From positions 18,191-82,190 of the forward strand of contig JAABST010000019.1 in the NCBI GenBank assembly GCA_011390275.1: a stretch of DNA of 64,000 bases. The letters run 5' to 3'. The notes under the pieces are model-generated. The model searched no databases, was not told where the DNA came from, and saw only the letters and a list, made by a program, of their open reading frames with translations. This document shows, one piece after another, positions 1 through 10,117 of this stretch. The stretch is from Geitlerinema sp. S16. Lineage in GTDB: Bacteria; Cyanobacteriota; Cyanobacteriia; Cyanobacteriales; Geitlerinemataceae. The translations under genes and the position numbers were made by a program. Numbering within the stretch: the stretch's first letter is position 1; every line of letters starts with the position of its first letter.

Positions 1-917
1 GCCTGGACATTAATCTGGAAGGTGGAAGTGTTCGGATGATGTTGAAGATGTTGACGTACATCTGTCCAATAATGCTGCGCGAAATCAACATAGTTGTAGT
101 CACAACGCTGTAAGCACGTTTCGATACGCTGGTAGCGATCGAGCGACCAGTCGCACAGCAGTTTCCATGACGGTGGGAGATCGAGGCGTCGGGCAAACTG
201 TTGGGCGATCGCCTTGCGTGGTGGTAAATATTCGTGCAGCCAACAGTGTATTAAATCAACGTAGCCCGGTTGATCAAACACCGTGCGCTGATAAAAATGC
301 TCGGCGGTCAGCCCAAACTCATCCAAGACAGTGTGGGGAAAGTAGCATAGACGATGCCGTGTATCTTCATGCAGATCGCGTAAATGGTTGTAGCACTGAT
401 CGAGTGCGCCAAGGGCGCGAGCGCCCACAGCGAGGTCAGCATCAAGGTCGGGTAACACTTGAAACAGTGAGCCGCCCAGGCCATCAATCATGCGATCATA
501 ATCGGCTATCGTCTGAAGGATGAGATCATCGCGATGATAGGTGGCGACAGCCTGAAGATAGCGCTGCCAAGCGGAGAGAGCAAACAGATCGCGATCGTCG
601 CAATCTATTTGCTCTGCCCCAACAAGATGTCGCCAAGTACGAGACATCTGCCAAAGCTCAAGCTGGCATGATGCATTGCTCGAAACCTCTCCGGCCTCCC
701 GCCGGTGCTGCCAATGCTGACAGAATTGATCAAATCCATTCCGTTCGCCGTTTAGCCAATCATGTTCGGCAAGGCGATCAATCGTCCGAATCCAGTAAAT
801 TCGATCGCGCCATTCTTCTTGAGCTTCGGGGACTAGGTAAACCAGCCATGCTGCATTGTCTACATCCTTGAGTGCGTCATCGGAAATAGCACAACCTTTG
901 GATGAGCCAAAGTCCAT
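1..917 (-). CDS. Phytoene/squalene synthase-like protein, C-terminus outside window
   Basis: An open frame on the minus strand runs without a stop from ATG 917 to the window edge, about 305 residues. The stretch DQCYNHLRDLHEDTRHRLCY, preceded by YDRMIDGL, matches the second aspartate-rich region of the squalene/phytoene synthase superfamily, whose members condense prenyl diphosphates. The position where the first DDxxD motif is expected reads IDRLAEHD (about residues 46-53), so that motif is degenerate and catalytic activity is uncertain. The frame stays open upstream to a TTG at 995, with protein-like sequence, so the true N-terminus may be 26 residues longer. I read it as a divergent paralogue of the carotenoid/hopanoid enzymes rather than the main phytoene synthase. 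Confidence 0.65.
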   Translation of the reverse strand, partial: MDFGSSKGCAISDDALKDVDNAAWLVYLVPEAQEEWRDRIYWIRTIDRLAEHDWLNGERNGFDQFCQHWQHRREAGEVSSNASCQLELWQMSRTWRHLVGAEQIDCDDRDLFALSAWQRYLQAVATYHRDDLILQTIADYDRMIDGLGGSLFQVLPDLDADLAVGARALGALDQCYNHLRDLHEDTRHRLCYFPHTVLDEFGLTAEHFYQRTVFDQPGYVDLIHCWLHEYLPPRKAIAQQFARRLDLPPSWKLLCDWSLDRYQRIETCLQRCDYNYVDFAQHYWTDVRQHLQHHPNTSTFQINVQ

Positions 918-1140
918 AACCAGTTGTTGCAGTCTAGGTCGGAAGCCAGACAAGGCTGTTGCTAGCTGCTTCCTGTAGGAAGATAGTTCGATCAATGTTT
1001 AGCACCCCGAGCTGTTGGCAAGCTTCGCTAAATATTGGTTACGATCGTCGCTAAACCAATGCGATAGTCTTACGAGTTATTAAACCAAACCTTCCTAAAA
1101 AACTCTTAGGGGGTCAGCGTCGGTCGTGGTCGCACCATCT

Positions 1141-1265
1141 AGGGCGTGTCATCAATTAATTGTAGAACCCTTATCGGGGAAGCTGTTGAACGCCCGACTC
1201 AACAAAAAGATAGGGGCTGTAACCCTTACTGGGTAAGCGCTAGAAATTGAATTAATGACAGCCCT
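1141..1265. repeat. Short inverted-repeat (MITE-like) element
   Basis: The ends AGGGCGTGTCATCAATTAAT (from 1141) and its imperfect inverse (1245-1265) form a terminal inverted repeat of about 20 bases with a one-base offset around a 125-base element without a coding frame. The sequence ATCTA occurs just outside both ends (1136-1140 and 1271-1275), but the right copy is six bases beyond the inverted repeat, so it is only weak evidence for a target duplication. Apart from this element and the psaJ terminator, the gap 918-1408 holds nothing I can name. Confidence 0.5.
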
Positions 1266-1276
1266 TCGGGATCTAT

Positions 1277-1312
1277 AAAAAAAGCCCGATCACTTCATTG
1301 ATCGGGCTTTTT
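1277..1312 (-). terminator. Rho-independent terminator of psaF-psaJ
   Basis: A perfect 10-bp stem (AGCCCGATCA, 1283-1292, with 1299-1308) has a 6-base loop and A/T tracts on both sides. It lies about 100 bases past the psaJ stop in the minus direction, where its T tract fits a terminator. Confidence 0.8.
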
Positions 1313-1408
1313 CGCGTGTGCGGGCTGTAAATCGTTCAATTTCAGCGAGATTTACTAATTTCAATGAATTAATAAATCTGTCTTATCAACAACCTAGAGG
1401 ATTCGACC

Positions 1409-1534
1409 TTAGAGCGGGTGAATCAGCAGGTCAGGGAAGAAGCGATTGAATTCAATCAAAATGCCCGCAGTCAAAAGCATCCACAGGGTTGCAATGACCG
1501 GTGCGGTCGAGAGGTAGGTTTTTAAACCGTCCAT
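1409..1534 (-). CDS. psaJ: Photosystem I subunit IX (PsaJ)
   Basis: This 41-residue protein starts [18 protein letters not shown] and contains [13 protein letters not shown]. That is the usual size and sequence of PsaJ, a single-span thylakoid membrane subunit of photosystem I that contacts PsaF and carries chlorophyll and carotenoid ligands. The hydrophobic span is roughly residues 8-28. The gene lies 95 bases behind psaF on the same strand, so the standard cyanobacterial psaFJ operon is present, and a strong terminator follows. Confidence 0.95.
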   Translation of the reverse strand: MDGLKTYLSTAPVIATLWMLLTAGILIEFNRFFPDLLIHPL

Positions 1535-1629
1535 CGTAAAAATCTCCGTTGAACTAGTCGAGATCACAGTCAAACCGCAGTATTAACTCGCGTTAGACTA
1601 CGGCAAAGCCAATCGAGAAATGGGGTTGC

Positions 1630-2112
1630 CTAGCGCGGCGAAACCGTAATTTCGTCGTCTTTTGCAAACATTTCACCGCTCGATGCTTCTTTGAAAGCTG
1701 ACAACGGCCACGTCGCAGCACCCAAGGAGCATTTCACAGCCAGAGGCACATCGATGATGATTTCTTTGGTTGTGGGAGACTTATCGCCAGCGATCGCTTG
1801 CAGATAGCTACGACCGGCCCAGCCAATCCAGCCTGCGATATAGAGGAACAGCACGCCAGGGATCATAAAATCGCCAGCACGATCCCAGCGGCCATCAACG
1901 ACCAAGTGGGGTAGACCTTCTGAACCGCAAAGCAGTTGCTCGCCATAGGAGGCGAAACGAGCTTTGGCTTGATCGGTGGTTGCCTTCTTCGCCCGAGCGA
2001 TGAAAGCGGGGGTATCCTTGCAAGGGGTGAGAGTGCCGACGTTTGCAGACGCGGTCGGCGCGAAGCCAAACCAGAGACATGCCGTCAGAACCAGCGCCAG
2101 TAGTTGTCGCAT
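1630..2112 (-). CDS. psaF: Photosystem I subunit III (PsaF)
   Basis: The protein has 160 residues. A signal peptide of about 23 residues ends in a TASA-like site, and the mature lumenal part begins near [11 protein letters not shown]. This is PsaF, which spans the thylakoid membrane and, with PsaJ, forms the plastocyanin/cytochrome c6 side of photosystem I. The conserved cysteine pair (CKDT and [12 protein letters not shown]) and the stretch [20 protein letters not shown] are clear. The start is supported by an AAGGAATC ribosome site just upstream. It heads the psaF-psaJ operon and is divergent from tsaD. Confidence 0.97.
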   Translation of the reverse strand: MRQLLALVLTACLWFGFAPTASANVGTLTPCKDTPAFIARAKKATTDQAKARFASYGEQLLCGSEGLPHLVVDGRWDRAGDFMIPGVLFLYIAGWIGWAGRSYLQAIAGDKSPTTKEIIIDVPLAVKCSLGAATWPLSAFKEASSGEMFAKDDEITVSPR

Positions 2113-2515
2113 AAAATGATTCCTTAGAATTACAAAACGTTACAGGACTTTAAACGTTTATCTGAACGTTAATTGCTCGCGCATCACGGATCAAAATCAA
2201 CAGATCAAAACCAGCGGAGTGAGCAATCGAATTGAGGTCTCGATCGCGTTTTCAAAAGCCAGTCGTTAAACTCACGATTTAAACTAAATCGAGGAAGTCA
2301 GCAACCCCTCCAAACCTGACGTTTGAAGTGGTTTTAACCAGCTTCAGCAATTAGACGATCGAGGCCAATACCGTTAACCGAAATTAACTTTCGCAATCGA
2401 ACCAAAAAGACCGTAAACATTGCCGTAGAACCCAAGATCGGCAAAGGTCTGCGTAGAATGCTATCACAAAAGCCCAGCCTCTCTTAGCGTCTGTTACCCG
2501 TCGTAATTTACTACT
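2113..2515. other. Divergent psaF/tsaD intergenic region
   Basis: These 403 bases separate two divergent genes and must hold the psaF and tsaD promoters. Apart from the psaF ribosome site I see no RNA gene, strong hairpin or repeat, and I could not pick out the -10/-35 boxes with confidence. Confidence 0.4.
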
Positions 2516-3616
2516 ATGCCTACCGTTTTAGCGATCGAAACCAGTTGCGATGAAACCGCCGTTGCTATTGTTAAAAAACGCAACGTTTTAAGTAGTATTG
2601 TGTCGTCTCAGATTGAAACGCATCGGCTGTATGGGGGGGTTGTTCCCGAGGTGGCTTCGCGCCAACATTTAGAGACGATCGGGGCGGTGATTGAGGCGGC
2701 GTTGGCGGAAGCGGCGATCGGCTGGGGGGCGATCGATGGGATCGGGGTCACCTGTACGCCGGGATTGGTGGGGGCGCTGATGGTGGGGCTAAGTGCGGCG
2801 AAGACGTTGGCGATCGTGCATGATAAACCGCTGCTGGGGGTGCATCACCTGGAGGGTCATATTTATGCGTCCTATTTGGCCGAGCCAACCCTCGAACCGC
2901 CGTTTCTCTGTTTGCTCGTGTCTGGCGGACACACCAGTCTGATTCACGTGCGAGACTGTGGGGATTACGAAATTGTGGGTCAAACGCGCGACGATGCGGC
3001 GGGGGAAGCGTTTGATAAGGTGGCGCGGCTGCTGAATCTGGGCTATCCCGGCGGACCGGCGATCGATCGGGTGGCGCGGGACGGGGACGCGGCGGCGTTT
3101 AAGTTGCCCGAGGGACGGGTCAAGCTGGTCGGTGGCGGTGGGTTTCATCCCTACGATTCGAGTTTTAGCGGTCTCAAAACGGCGGTGCGGCGACTGGTGG
3201 AGGGTTTGCGGACGGATCGGGGGATTGATCCAAGCGATACGGCGTCGTTGCCGGTGGCAGATATTGCCGCCAGTTTTCAGGAGGCGGTGGCGCGAGCCTT
3301 GACGAAACGGGCGATGCGGTGCGCGACGGATTTGGGGTTGACGACGATCGCGCTTGGCGGTGGTGTGGCGGCCAATAGTCGGCTGCGATCGTGTTTACAA
3401 ACAGCGGCGCAGGACACGGACATTAAGGTGTTATTCCCGCCGATGCAGTTTTGTACGGACAATGCGGCCATGATCGGCTGTGCGGCGGCGGAGCATTTGG
3501 CGCGGGGTCAGATGTCACCGTTGACGTTGGGGGTGCGATCGCGGCTGCCGCTATCGCAAGTGGGATCATTATACGAGCCAGAACCATCAGGCCATCAAGC
3601 ATTATGCCGAACATAA
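2516..3616 (+). CDS. tsaD: tRNA N6-adenosine threonylcarbamoyltransferase TsaD
   Basis: This 366-residue protein belongs to the Kae1/TsaD/Qri7 family (older name Gcp), which transfers threonylcarbamoyl to A37 of ANN-decoding tRNAs. N-terminal [11 protein letters not shown], the metal-binding HHLEGH (about residues 111-116), [24 protein letters not shown] and [11 protein letters not shown] are all intact. The length is slightly above the usual ~345, with extra C-terminal residues. A tsaD gene divergent from psaFJ is a common cyanobacterial arrangement. Confidence 0.96.
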   Translation: MPTVLAIETSCDETAVAIVKKRNVLSSIVSSQIETHRLYGGVVPEVASRQHLETIGAVIEAALAEAAIGWGAIDGIGVTCTPGLVGALMVGLSAAKTLAIVHDKPLLGVHHLEGHIYASYLAEPTLEPPFLCLLVSGGHTSLIHVRDCGDYEIVGQTRDDAAGEAFDKVARLLNLGYPGGPAIDRVARDGDAAAFKLPEGRVKLVGGGGFHPYDSSFSGLKTAVRRLVEGLRTDRGIDPSDTASLPVADIAASFQEAVARALTKRAMRCATDLGLTTIALGGGVAANSRLRSCLQTAAQDTDIKVLFPPMQFCTDNAAMIGCAAAEHLARGQMSPLTLGVRSRLPLSQVGSLYEPEPSGHQALCRT

Positions 3617-3876
3617 GACCCATAAATGCGATCTCGATCCCGATAAAATTATCCACATAGCCTTTAGATTGCAGCGAAGTTACAGCCAAATCAGGGCTAA
3701 ATTACAGCCCGGTATATTGAACATAGGATCTATATTCTGTGATTTTCAATAAGCCTGTCATACCATTGATTCTATAGATTGAGGCCAAGATGATCTCAGG
3801 ATGATTGATCGCCATTTTCTCACTCTGTATACTCTCAAAGTTCGATCTTTCACGCTCCATTTTTCCGGACATCAGA

Positions 3877-4902
3877 ATGGCCAACCTTTCGTTCGACACT
3901 CCCGTTATCCTCGGAATTTCTGTGGGTAGCTTTCCGTTTCCAATTGAGTTTCCACTTGACCTCAGTTTATTCGCACCGGATGTAGCCCTAGAGGCCATCA
4001 GCGGTCTTGAAGGCGGATTTTTTAATAATCAAACTCTGAGCGATATCAGTAGTTTTGTTGGCACACTACCAGGATTTGAGCTACCACCACAGCTTAATCT
4101 GATTCCGGCGGATGCTCCGGTTCTTTTAGGCTTAATTGACGGTGTAATTCCAGGTCGTGAGTCCGGTTTTATGGGATCAATTCCGCTCAATCTATTTAGC
4201 AACCGGATTAATTTTGCAGAGCTTTTGCTCCCTACCAAAATTTTTAGCAATAGCGCTGAGACCCTGAGTCTTTCGCTCAGTGACAACGAAAACAATCTCG
4301 GCGGTTTTGTCTTGCTGGGTGGTGACGATCGCCTGACGGGTTCAACCGCTCCGGATTATGTCACGGGAAATCAGGGAAATGACACGATCGACGGCGGCAG
4401 TGGCGGCAGTGACGATAATGATCTGATTCGTGGCGGGCAAGGCGATGATTTTCTCAGCGGCAATGACGGCGATGATATCCTCCACGGCAACAAAGGTGAC
4501 GATGTTGTGAATGGTGGCGAGGGGGCCGACTTTCTGCGCGGCGGTCAGGATAACGATGCGCTCAAGGGCGATGGCGGGGATGATTTTCTGATCGGTGATT
4601 TGGGTCTCGATACATTGACCGGAGGAGCCGGAGCCGATCGCTTCATTTTGCGGGTGGCCTCGGAGGCGACGACGGATGTGACGATGCTCGATACGATCGC
4701 GGACTTCAGCGTCAGTGAGGGCGATCAAATCATCGTGGCGGGGGATGGAGTTACCGTCAGCGCGATCGCTGCGGGTGATGATGCCCTGATTCAGCTCGGG
4801 AATGGTTCCTACATCGGTCGCGTCACGGGTCTGGCCTCGGCTGATCTCAGCAGCTCGATCGCGATCGTCTCCACCAGCGATCTTGGCTTAACCTTCGGCT
4901 AA
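3877..4902 (+). CDS. RTX-type calcium-binding repeat protein
   Basis: I start this 341-residue protein at ATG 3877 (MANLSFDTPVIL), because the 24 upstream codons of the open frame look non-coding. Residues 1-150 are not recognised. Residues ~150-250 contain at least six glycine/aspartate nonapeptides of the haemolysin type (GGDDRLTG, QGNDTIDGG, GGQGDDFLSG, NDGDDILHG, KGDDVVNGG, GGDDFLIG). These bind calcium and form a beta-roll outside the cell. The C-terminal ~80 residues (GGAGADRFIL onward) are of the kind that follows RTX repeats in proteins exported by type I secretion. No signal peptide is visible, which fits that route. Confidence 0.8.
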   Translation: MANLSFDTPVILGISVGSFPFPIEFPLDLSLFAPDVALEAISGLEGGFFNNQTLSDISSFVGTLPGFELPPQLNLIPADAPVLLGLIDGVIPGRESGFMGSIPLNLFSNRINFAELLLPTKIFSNSAETLSLSLSDNENNLGGFVLLGGDDRLTGSTAPDYVTGNQGNDTIDGGSGGSDDNDLIRGGQGDDFLSGNDGDDILHGNKGDDVVNGGEGADFLRGGQDNDALKGDGGDDFLIGDLGLDTLTGGAGADRFILRVASEATTDVTMLDTIADFSVSEGDQIIVAGDGVTVSAIAAGDDALIQLGNGSYIGRVTGLASADLSSSIAIVSTSDLGLTFG

Positions 4903-5299
4903 GTAGCCCACGATCAATCGTCGTTGTTGCGCTTTAGTGCTGTTCTCTGGGGCTAAAGCCCGACAACATTTCCACAAAAACGAAGTCTACCTTTTATTTA
5001 TTGGTCTACTTCGTTGGCGTCGATGTCCTTGAAGTTAGATGAATCGAGAGCGGGGTTAGCTTAAATAGGTCAGACAGACGTCAGCCCGTTTTTAAGCACG
5101 ATCGCGTTCCCCGCTATAGTGTCAAAGGACAACGCAGCGATTGTCTGAGTGATGGTGAGAACGACCAAAAACTCTTGGGATCAGCTTGCTCGAACTTGAC
5201 GATCGGTTGAATCGCTCAAGACGTCATCGATCAATCCCCAATCGCGTCGTTGAACCATTCCTTATCCAACTTAAAACAGTTTTCGACAGAGGCGCGAGC
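4903..5299. other. Intergenic region before gatA
   Basis: The region holds an imperfect hairpin at 4979-5015 (AACGAAGT paired with ACTTCGTT, with an inner ACC/GGT) that may terminate the RTX gene. Otherwise I see no gene or RNA. An open frame from 5186 joins gatA but has no family-like sequence before 5300. Confidence 0.4.
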
Positions 5300-6766
5300 A
5301 TGGCATCCATTCGTGAGTTGCATCAGCAACTGGTTTCTAAAGAGCGGTCAGCGCTGGAATTGACCCAAGAAACGCTGCAACGCATCGACGCCACCGAACC
5401 CCAGCTACGCAGCTTTTTACATCTCACCGGTGAACAGGCGATCGAGCAGGCCAAGGCGGTCGATGCCAAGATCGCGGCGGGTGAGACGATCGGCATCCTC
5501 GAAGGCATCCCGATCGCCATCAAAGACAACATGTGTACCCGAGGCGTACCGACCACCTGCGCCTCGAAAATCCTCGAAAATTACATCCCACCCTACAGCG
5601 GAACCGTCGTCGAAAAGTTACGCGACGCCGGGACGATTTCCGTCGGTAAAACCAACCTTGACGAGTTCGCGATGGGCAGCTCCACCGAAAATTCCGCCTA
5701 CCAAGTGACGGCGAATCCTTGGGATACCGATCGTGTTCCCGGTGGTTCCTCCGGTGGTTCCGCCGCTGCGGTGGCCGCCGGTCAGTGCGTCGTCGCCACG
5801 GGTTCTGACACCGGTGGATCGATTCGTCAGCCCGCGTCTTTATGCGGTGTCGTCGGCCTCAAGCCGACCTATGGCCTGGTGTCCCGTTACGGCCTTGTGG
5901 CCTACGCCTCATCGCTCGATCAGATTGGCCCCTTCGCCCGCAGCATCGAAGATGCCGCGATTTTCCTCGAAGCGATGGCTGGGTATGACCCGAAGGACTC
6001 GACCAGCCTCAAAGTCGAAGTTCCGAGCTATGCTGAGGCGCTGAAGCAGGAGGCGATCGCCAACCTCAATGGCGACAAACTCCGAATCGGCGTGATCCAA
6101 GAAACCTTTGGCGAAGGACTCGATGTTGAAGTGGACGACGCGGTTAAGGCGGCATTGAAAGTCTACGAAGATCTCGGCGCTGAGGTGGAGTTCGTTTCCT
6201 GCCCCACGTTTCGTTACGGCCTGCCGACCTACTACGTGATTGCGCCGTCGGAAGCGTCAGCGAATCTGGCTCGTTACGACGGTGTGAAGTACGGCCAGCG
6301 GGTCGAGGAATCGGACAACCTGATCGATATGTATGCCAAAACCCGCGCGTTGGGTTTCGGGGCGGAGGTGAAGCGTCGGATCGCGATCGGAACCTACGCG
6401 CTGTCGTCAGGCTACTACGATGCCTACTATCTAAAGGCGCAAAAAGTCCGGACGCTGATTTGCCAGGATTTTAAATCGGCGTTTGCCAAGTATGACGTGT
6501 TGGTGTCGCCGACCTCGCCGACGACGGCGTTTAAGGCGGGTGAAAAGACCGATGATCCGCTGAGTATGTATCTATCGGATTTGATGACGATTCCGGTTAA
6601 CTTGGCGGGTTTGCCGTCGCTCAGTTTGCCCTGTGGTTTTGATGCGAAGGGCTTGCCGATCGGGCTGCAAATTATCGGGAATGTGCTGCAAGAAACGAAG
6701 TTATTGCAGGTGGCGCAACGGTATGAGCAGGCGACGGAGTGGCATACTAAAACCCCGGCGCTTTAG
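5300..6766 (+). CDS. gatA: Aspartyl/glutamyl-tRNA amidotransferase subunit A
   Basis: GatA is the amidase subunit of GatCAB. It releases ammonia from glutamine so that Glu-tRNA(Gln) and Asp-tRNA(Asn) can be amidated. The start at 5300 ([12 protein letters not shown]) gives 488 residues, the normal length. The amidase-signature Ser-cisSer-Lys triad is visible: Lys in IPIAIKDN, and the serines in [14 protein letters not shown] and [36 protein letters not shown] and the C-terminal [16 protein letters not shown] are typical. Confidence 0.96.
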   Translation: MASIRELHQQLVSKERSALELTQETLQRIDATEPQLRSFLHLTGEQAIEQAKAVDAKIAAGETIGILEGIPIAIKDNMCTRGVPTTCASKILENYIPPYSGTVVEKLRDAGTISVGKTNLDEFAMGSSTENSAYQVTANPWDTDRVPGGSSGGSAAAVAAGQCVVATGSDTGGSIRQPASLCGVVGLKPTYGLVSRYGLVAYASSLDQIGPFARSIEDAAIFLEAMAGYDPKDSTSLKVEVPSYAEALKQEAIANLNGDKLRIGVIQETFGEGLDVEVDDAVKAALKVYEDLGAEVEFVSCPTFRYGLPTYYVIAPSEASANLARYDGVKYGQRVEESDNLIDMYAKTRALGFGAEVKRRIAIGTYALSSGYYDAYYLKAQKVRTLICQDFKSAFAKYDVLVSPTSPTTAFKAGEKTDDPLSMYLSDLMTIPVNLAGLPSLSLPCGFDAKGLPIGLQIIGNVLQETKLLQVAQRYEQATEWHTKTPAL

Positions 6767-6862
6767 GTTCCAGGTCTGCGGTGCGTTACGGTTTATGCTC
6801 AATGAATATCGCGAACTTCCAAACGGATTGCGAGCGTAACCCACCCCACCGAGAATCTGAAG

Positions 6863-9800
6863 ATGTCCAACTTTTTCGATCGCCCGATCCTCAATTCTCC
6901 CTACGCCTACCCCGCGCAACACTGGGAACTCGCCCCCGATGGTCAGCCGACCAATCGGTTGCTTAGGACACGCCGATCGGCAGAATTTTTAACGCCGATC
7001 CCCAAGCCGAAAAAGCGAGGCAAGCGGGGAAAACAAGGTGCAGCGTCGGGCGAGGCGGACTCAGCGGAGCAGGCGAAACAGACCGAGATCGCCCTATTTG
7101 ATACGGCGGGGATTTCCGATACGTCGCAGACCTACGATCTGTCGCTGTTCGTCAATAGTGTGCGATCGCAAGTCGATCGCTGGCGGCAACTTTCGCGGGA
7201 TCAATGGAAGGTCACGCCCGAAACGGCGCGGCTGCTGGACTATTGGCGCAATCACGATTTTCAGGGGATTCGTCCGTTTTTCTGTCAGTTAGAAGCGGTG
7301 GAAACGGCGATTTGGCTGACGGAGGTTGCACCCACCGGTACGAAAAAAGAACGGGCGTTTATCGAACATTTGAATGCTGTCAACGGTGAGGCGAACCCGG
7401 AGTTGTGGCGGGTCTGCCTGAAGCTGGCGACGGGTGCGGGGAAAACCACGGTGATGGCGATGTTGATCGCGTGGCAGACGCTGAACGCGGTGCGATCGCC
7501 CCAAAGTTCGCGGTTCACGAAGGGATTTTTGATCGTGACGCCGGGGATTACGATCCGCGATCGCTTGCGGGTGCTTCAGCCGAACGATACGGAGAACTAT
7601 TACGGCACACGTGAGCTGGTCCCGCCGGATGTGTTGCCGGAGCTGCAAAAGGCGAAAATCGTAATCACGAACTATCACGCCTTTAAGCTGCGAGAGCGAC
7701 TGACGATCGCCTCGGGGACGCGCAAGCTGATCGAGGGACGCGAGGGCGAATTTTCAACGCTGGAAACCGAGGGGCAGATGCTCCAGCGGGTGATGCCGGA
7801 GCTGTTGGGCTTAAAAGGCGTGATTGTGCTGAACGATGAGGCGCACCATTGCTATCGAGAAAAGCCAGAAAGCGATGATGAAACGGCGCTGAAGGGGGAC
7901 GACAAGAGCGAGGCGAAGAGCAATAACGCAGCGGCGCGGCTGTGGATCTCGGGGCTGGAAGTGGTTAAGGCCAAGCTGGGCGTACGTACGGTCTATGACC
8001 TGTCGGCAACGCCGTTTTTCTTGCGCGGGTCGGGCTATGCCGAGGGGACGCTATTTCCCTGGACGGTGAGCGATTTTTCGCTGATGGATGCGATCGAGTG
8101 TGGCATTGTCAAGCTGCCGCGTGTGCCGGTGGCGGATAACGTACCGGGGGGCGAGATGCCGAAGTTTCGCGACCTCTGGACGTATGTAGCGAAGAAGATG
8201 CCGAAAAAGGGGCGCGGCAAGGCGAAAACCCTCGATCCGCTGAGTTTACCGGCGGAGCTGACGACGGCGATCGATGCGCTGTACGGTCACTATCGCCAAA
8301 CGTTCGACCTTTGGCAGTCGGCGGGGCTGGATATTCCGCCGGTGTTTATTATTGTTTGTAACAATACCTCTAGCTCAAAGCTTGTCTACGACTACATTTC
8401 GGGGTTTTATCGTCAGGATGAGGCGGGCGATCCGGCGGCCTACCACGCGGGGCGGCTAGAGCTGTTTCGCAATTATGACGATCGCGGCGATCGCCGATCG
8501 CGTCCCCGGACGTTACTCATCGATAGCGAGCAGCTCGAATCGGGCGAGGCGTTAGCGAAGGATTTTCGGGCGGCGATGACGGATGAGATTGATCGCTTTC
8601 GGTACGAAGTTGGTCAGCGGGACGGGGCGGCGATGGCGGAGTCGATCAGCGATCGTGACCTGTTGCGGGAGGTGATGAATACGGTGGGGAAACGGGGCAA
8701 GCTGGGCGAGTCGATCCGCTGTGTGGTGTCGGTGTCGATGCTGACGGAGGGTTGGGATTGCAACAACGTGACGCATGTTCTGGGGGTGCGGGCGTTTGGG
8801 ACGCAGTTGTTGTGTGAGCAGGTGATCGGGCGAGCCTTGCGGCGGCAGTCTTACGATCTCAATGATGAGGGGCTGTTTAACGCGGAGTATGCCGATGTGT
8901 TCGGGATTCCGTTTGATTTCACGGCGAAGCCGGTGGTGGCGACGCCGCAGCCGCCGGTGAAGACGACGCAGATTCGGGCGGTGCGACCCGATCGCGATGC
9001 GTTGGAGATTATGTTTCCGCGCGTGGAGGGCTACGGGGTGGAACTGCCGGATGAGCAGTTAACGGCGGAGTTTCACCCGCAGGATTCAGTGTTGGAGTTA
9101 ACTCCGGCGTTGGTGGGGGCGACGACGACGCGCAATGAGGGCATCATCGGCGAGGGGGTGGATCTCACGGTGCAGCATTTGGGGGAGATGCGCGACAATA
9201 CGGTAATTTTTCATCTGACGCGCCATTTGCTTTACCGTTATTTTCGCGATGAGAGCGGCGATCCAAAGCTGCATTTGTTCGGGCAGCTTAAGGCGATCGT
9301 GCGGCAATGGGTGACGGGATATTTACGCAAGTCGGGCGGGACGCAAACGGCGCAGTTGATCTATCAGGAGATGGCGGCGATGGCCTGCGACAAGATCCAT
9401 ACGGCGATCGCGGTGGCGCACGGTCAGGAGCGGATGTTGGCGCATCTGGATCGTTACAATCCGATCGGTTCGACGATGCATGTGAATTTCAAGACGGCGA
9501 AGCGGACGTTATGGCAAACTGATCCGCGTTGTTGTCCGATTAATTTTGCGGTGACGGATAGTGATTGGGAGGCGGAGTTTTGTCGGGTGGCGGAGTCGCA
9601 TCCGCGTGTGGTGTCCTATGTGAAAAATCACGGTTTGGGGTTTGAGGTTCCGTACCGGTTTGGGACGGGGATGCGTCGCTATCGTCCGGATTTCATTGTG
9701 CGGCTGGCGATCGATGAGGCGCGATCGCGGGTGTTGAATTTGGTGGTGGAAATTAAGGGGTATCGTGGGGAGGATGCGAAGGAAAAGGCGAGTACGATGC

Positions 9801-9946
9801 GGGCGTTTTGGGTTCCGGGGGTGAATAATCTCGGAACGTTTGGGCGCTGGGCGTTTACGGAGTTTCAGGCGGTGTTTGAAATCGAGGCGGAGTTTGACAA
9901 GGTTATCGAGTCGGCAATCTTAGATGATGTCACCGATGAAGCGTAA
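6863..9946 (+). CDS. Type III-like restriction enzyme, Res helicase-nuclease subunit
   Basis: This 1027-residue protein has the layout of Res subunits. Walker A is ATGAGKTTVMAML (about residue 190), the DEAH box is LNDEAHHCY (about 325), motif III is DLSATPFF, the second RecA-like domain contains VSMLTEGWDCNNV and QVIGRALRR, and a C-terminal PD-(D/E)XK nuclease reads YRPDFIV ... LVVEIKGY (about 941-967). Known Res subunits translocate on and cut DNA only in complex with Mod, the specificity subunit. The next gene is that Mod, and it is damaged, so this intact-looking enzyme probably has no working partner at this locus. Res precedes Mod by 171 bases. Confidence 0.85.
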   Translation: MSNFFDRPILNSPYAYPAQHWELAPDGQPTNRLLRTRRSAEFLTPIPKPKKRGKRGKQGAASGEADSAEQAKQTEIALFDTAGISDTSQTYDLSLFVNSVRSQVDRWRQLSRDQWKVTPETARLLDYWRNHDFQGIRPFFCQLEAVETAIWLTEVAPTGTKKERAFIEHLNAVNGEANPELWRVCLKLATGAGKTTVMAMLIAWQTLNAVRSPQSSRFTKGFLIVTPGITIRDRLRVLQPNDTENYYGTRELVPPDVLPELQKAKIVITNYHAFKLRERLTIASGTRKLIEGREGEFSTLETEGQMLQRVMPELLGLKGVIVLNDEAHHCYREKPESDDETALKGDDKSEAKSNNAAARLWISGLEVVKAKLGVRTVYDLSATPFFLRGSGYAEGTLFPWTVSDFSLMDAIECGIVKLPRVPVADNVPGGEMPKFRDLWTYVAKKMPKKGRGKAKTLDPLSLPAELTTAIDALYGHYRQTFDLWQSAGLDIPPVFIIVCNNTSSSKLVYDYISGFYRQDEAGDPAAYHAGRLELFRNYDDRGDRRSRPRTLLIDSEQLESGEALAKDFRAAMTDEIDRFRYEVGQRDGAAMAESISDRDLLREVMNTVGKRGKLGESIRCVVSVSMLTEGWDCNNVTHVLGVRAFGTQLLCEQVIGRALRRQSYDLNDEGLFNAEYADVFGIPFDFTAKPVVATPQPPVKTTQIRAVRPDRDALEIMFPRVEGYGVELPDEQLTAEFHPQDSVLELTPALVGATTTRNEGIIGEGVDLTVQHLGEMRDNTVIFHLTRHLLYRYFRDESGDPKLHLFGQLKAIVRQWVTGYLRKSGGTQTAQLIYQEMAAMACDKIHTAIAVAHGQERMLAHLDRYNPIGSTMHVNFKTAKRTLWQTDPRCCPINFAVTDSDWEAEFCRVAESHPRVVSYVKNHGLGFEVPYRFGTGMRRYRPDFIVRLAIDEARSRVLNLVVEIKGYRGEDAKEKASTMRAFWVPGVNNLGTFGRWAFTEFQAVFEIEAEFDKVIESAILDDVTDEA

Positions 9947-10117
9947 AGCTCTTCTCGCGCGGAGAGTGGTTGAATGGCGGCGATCGCGGCTTCGAGTTGT
10001 GGGGTCATGCGTTTATCATCGGCGAAATAGCCTGATTTCGGTTTGTTGGGGCGATGTACCCGCTATGATTTTCTATAGATTTTAAGTTGTCTCTATTGTC
10101 TGTCGCGTCACGGCGAA

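Noticed and set aside
167..871. Plus-strand frames at 167-523 and 668-871
   Set aside because: They lie opposite the phytoene-synthase-like gene, whose minus-strand frame is continuous and family-like.
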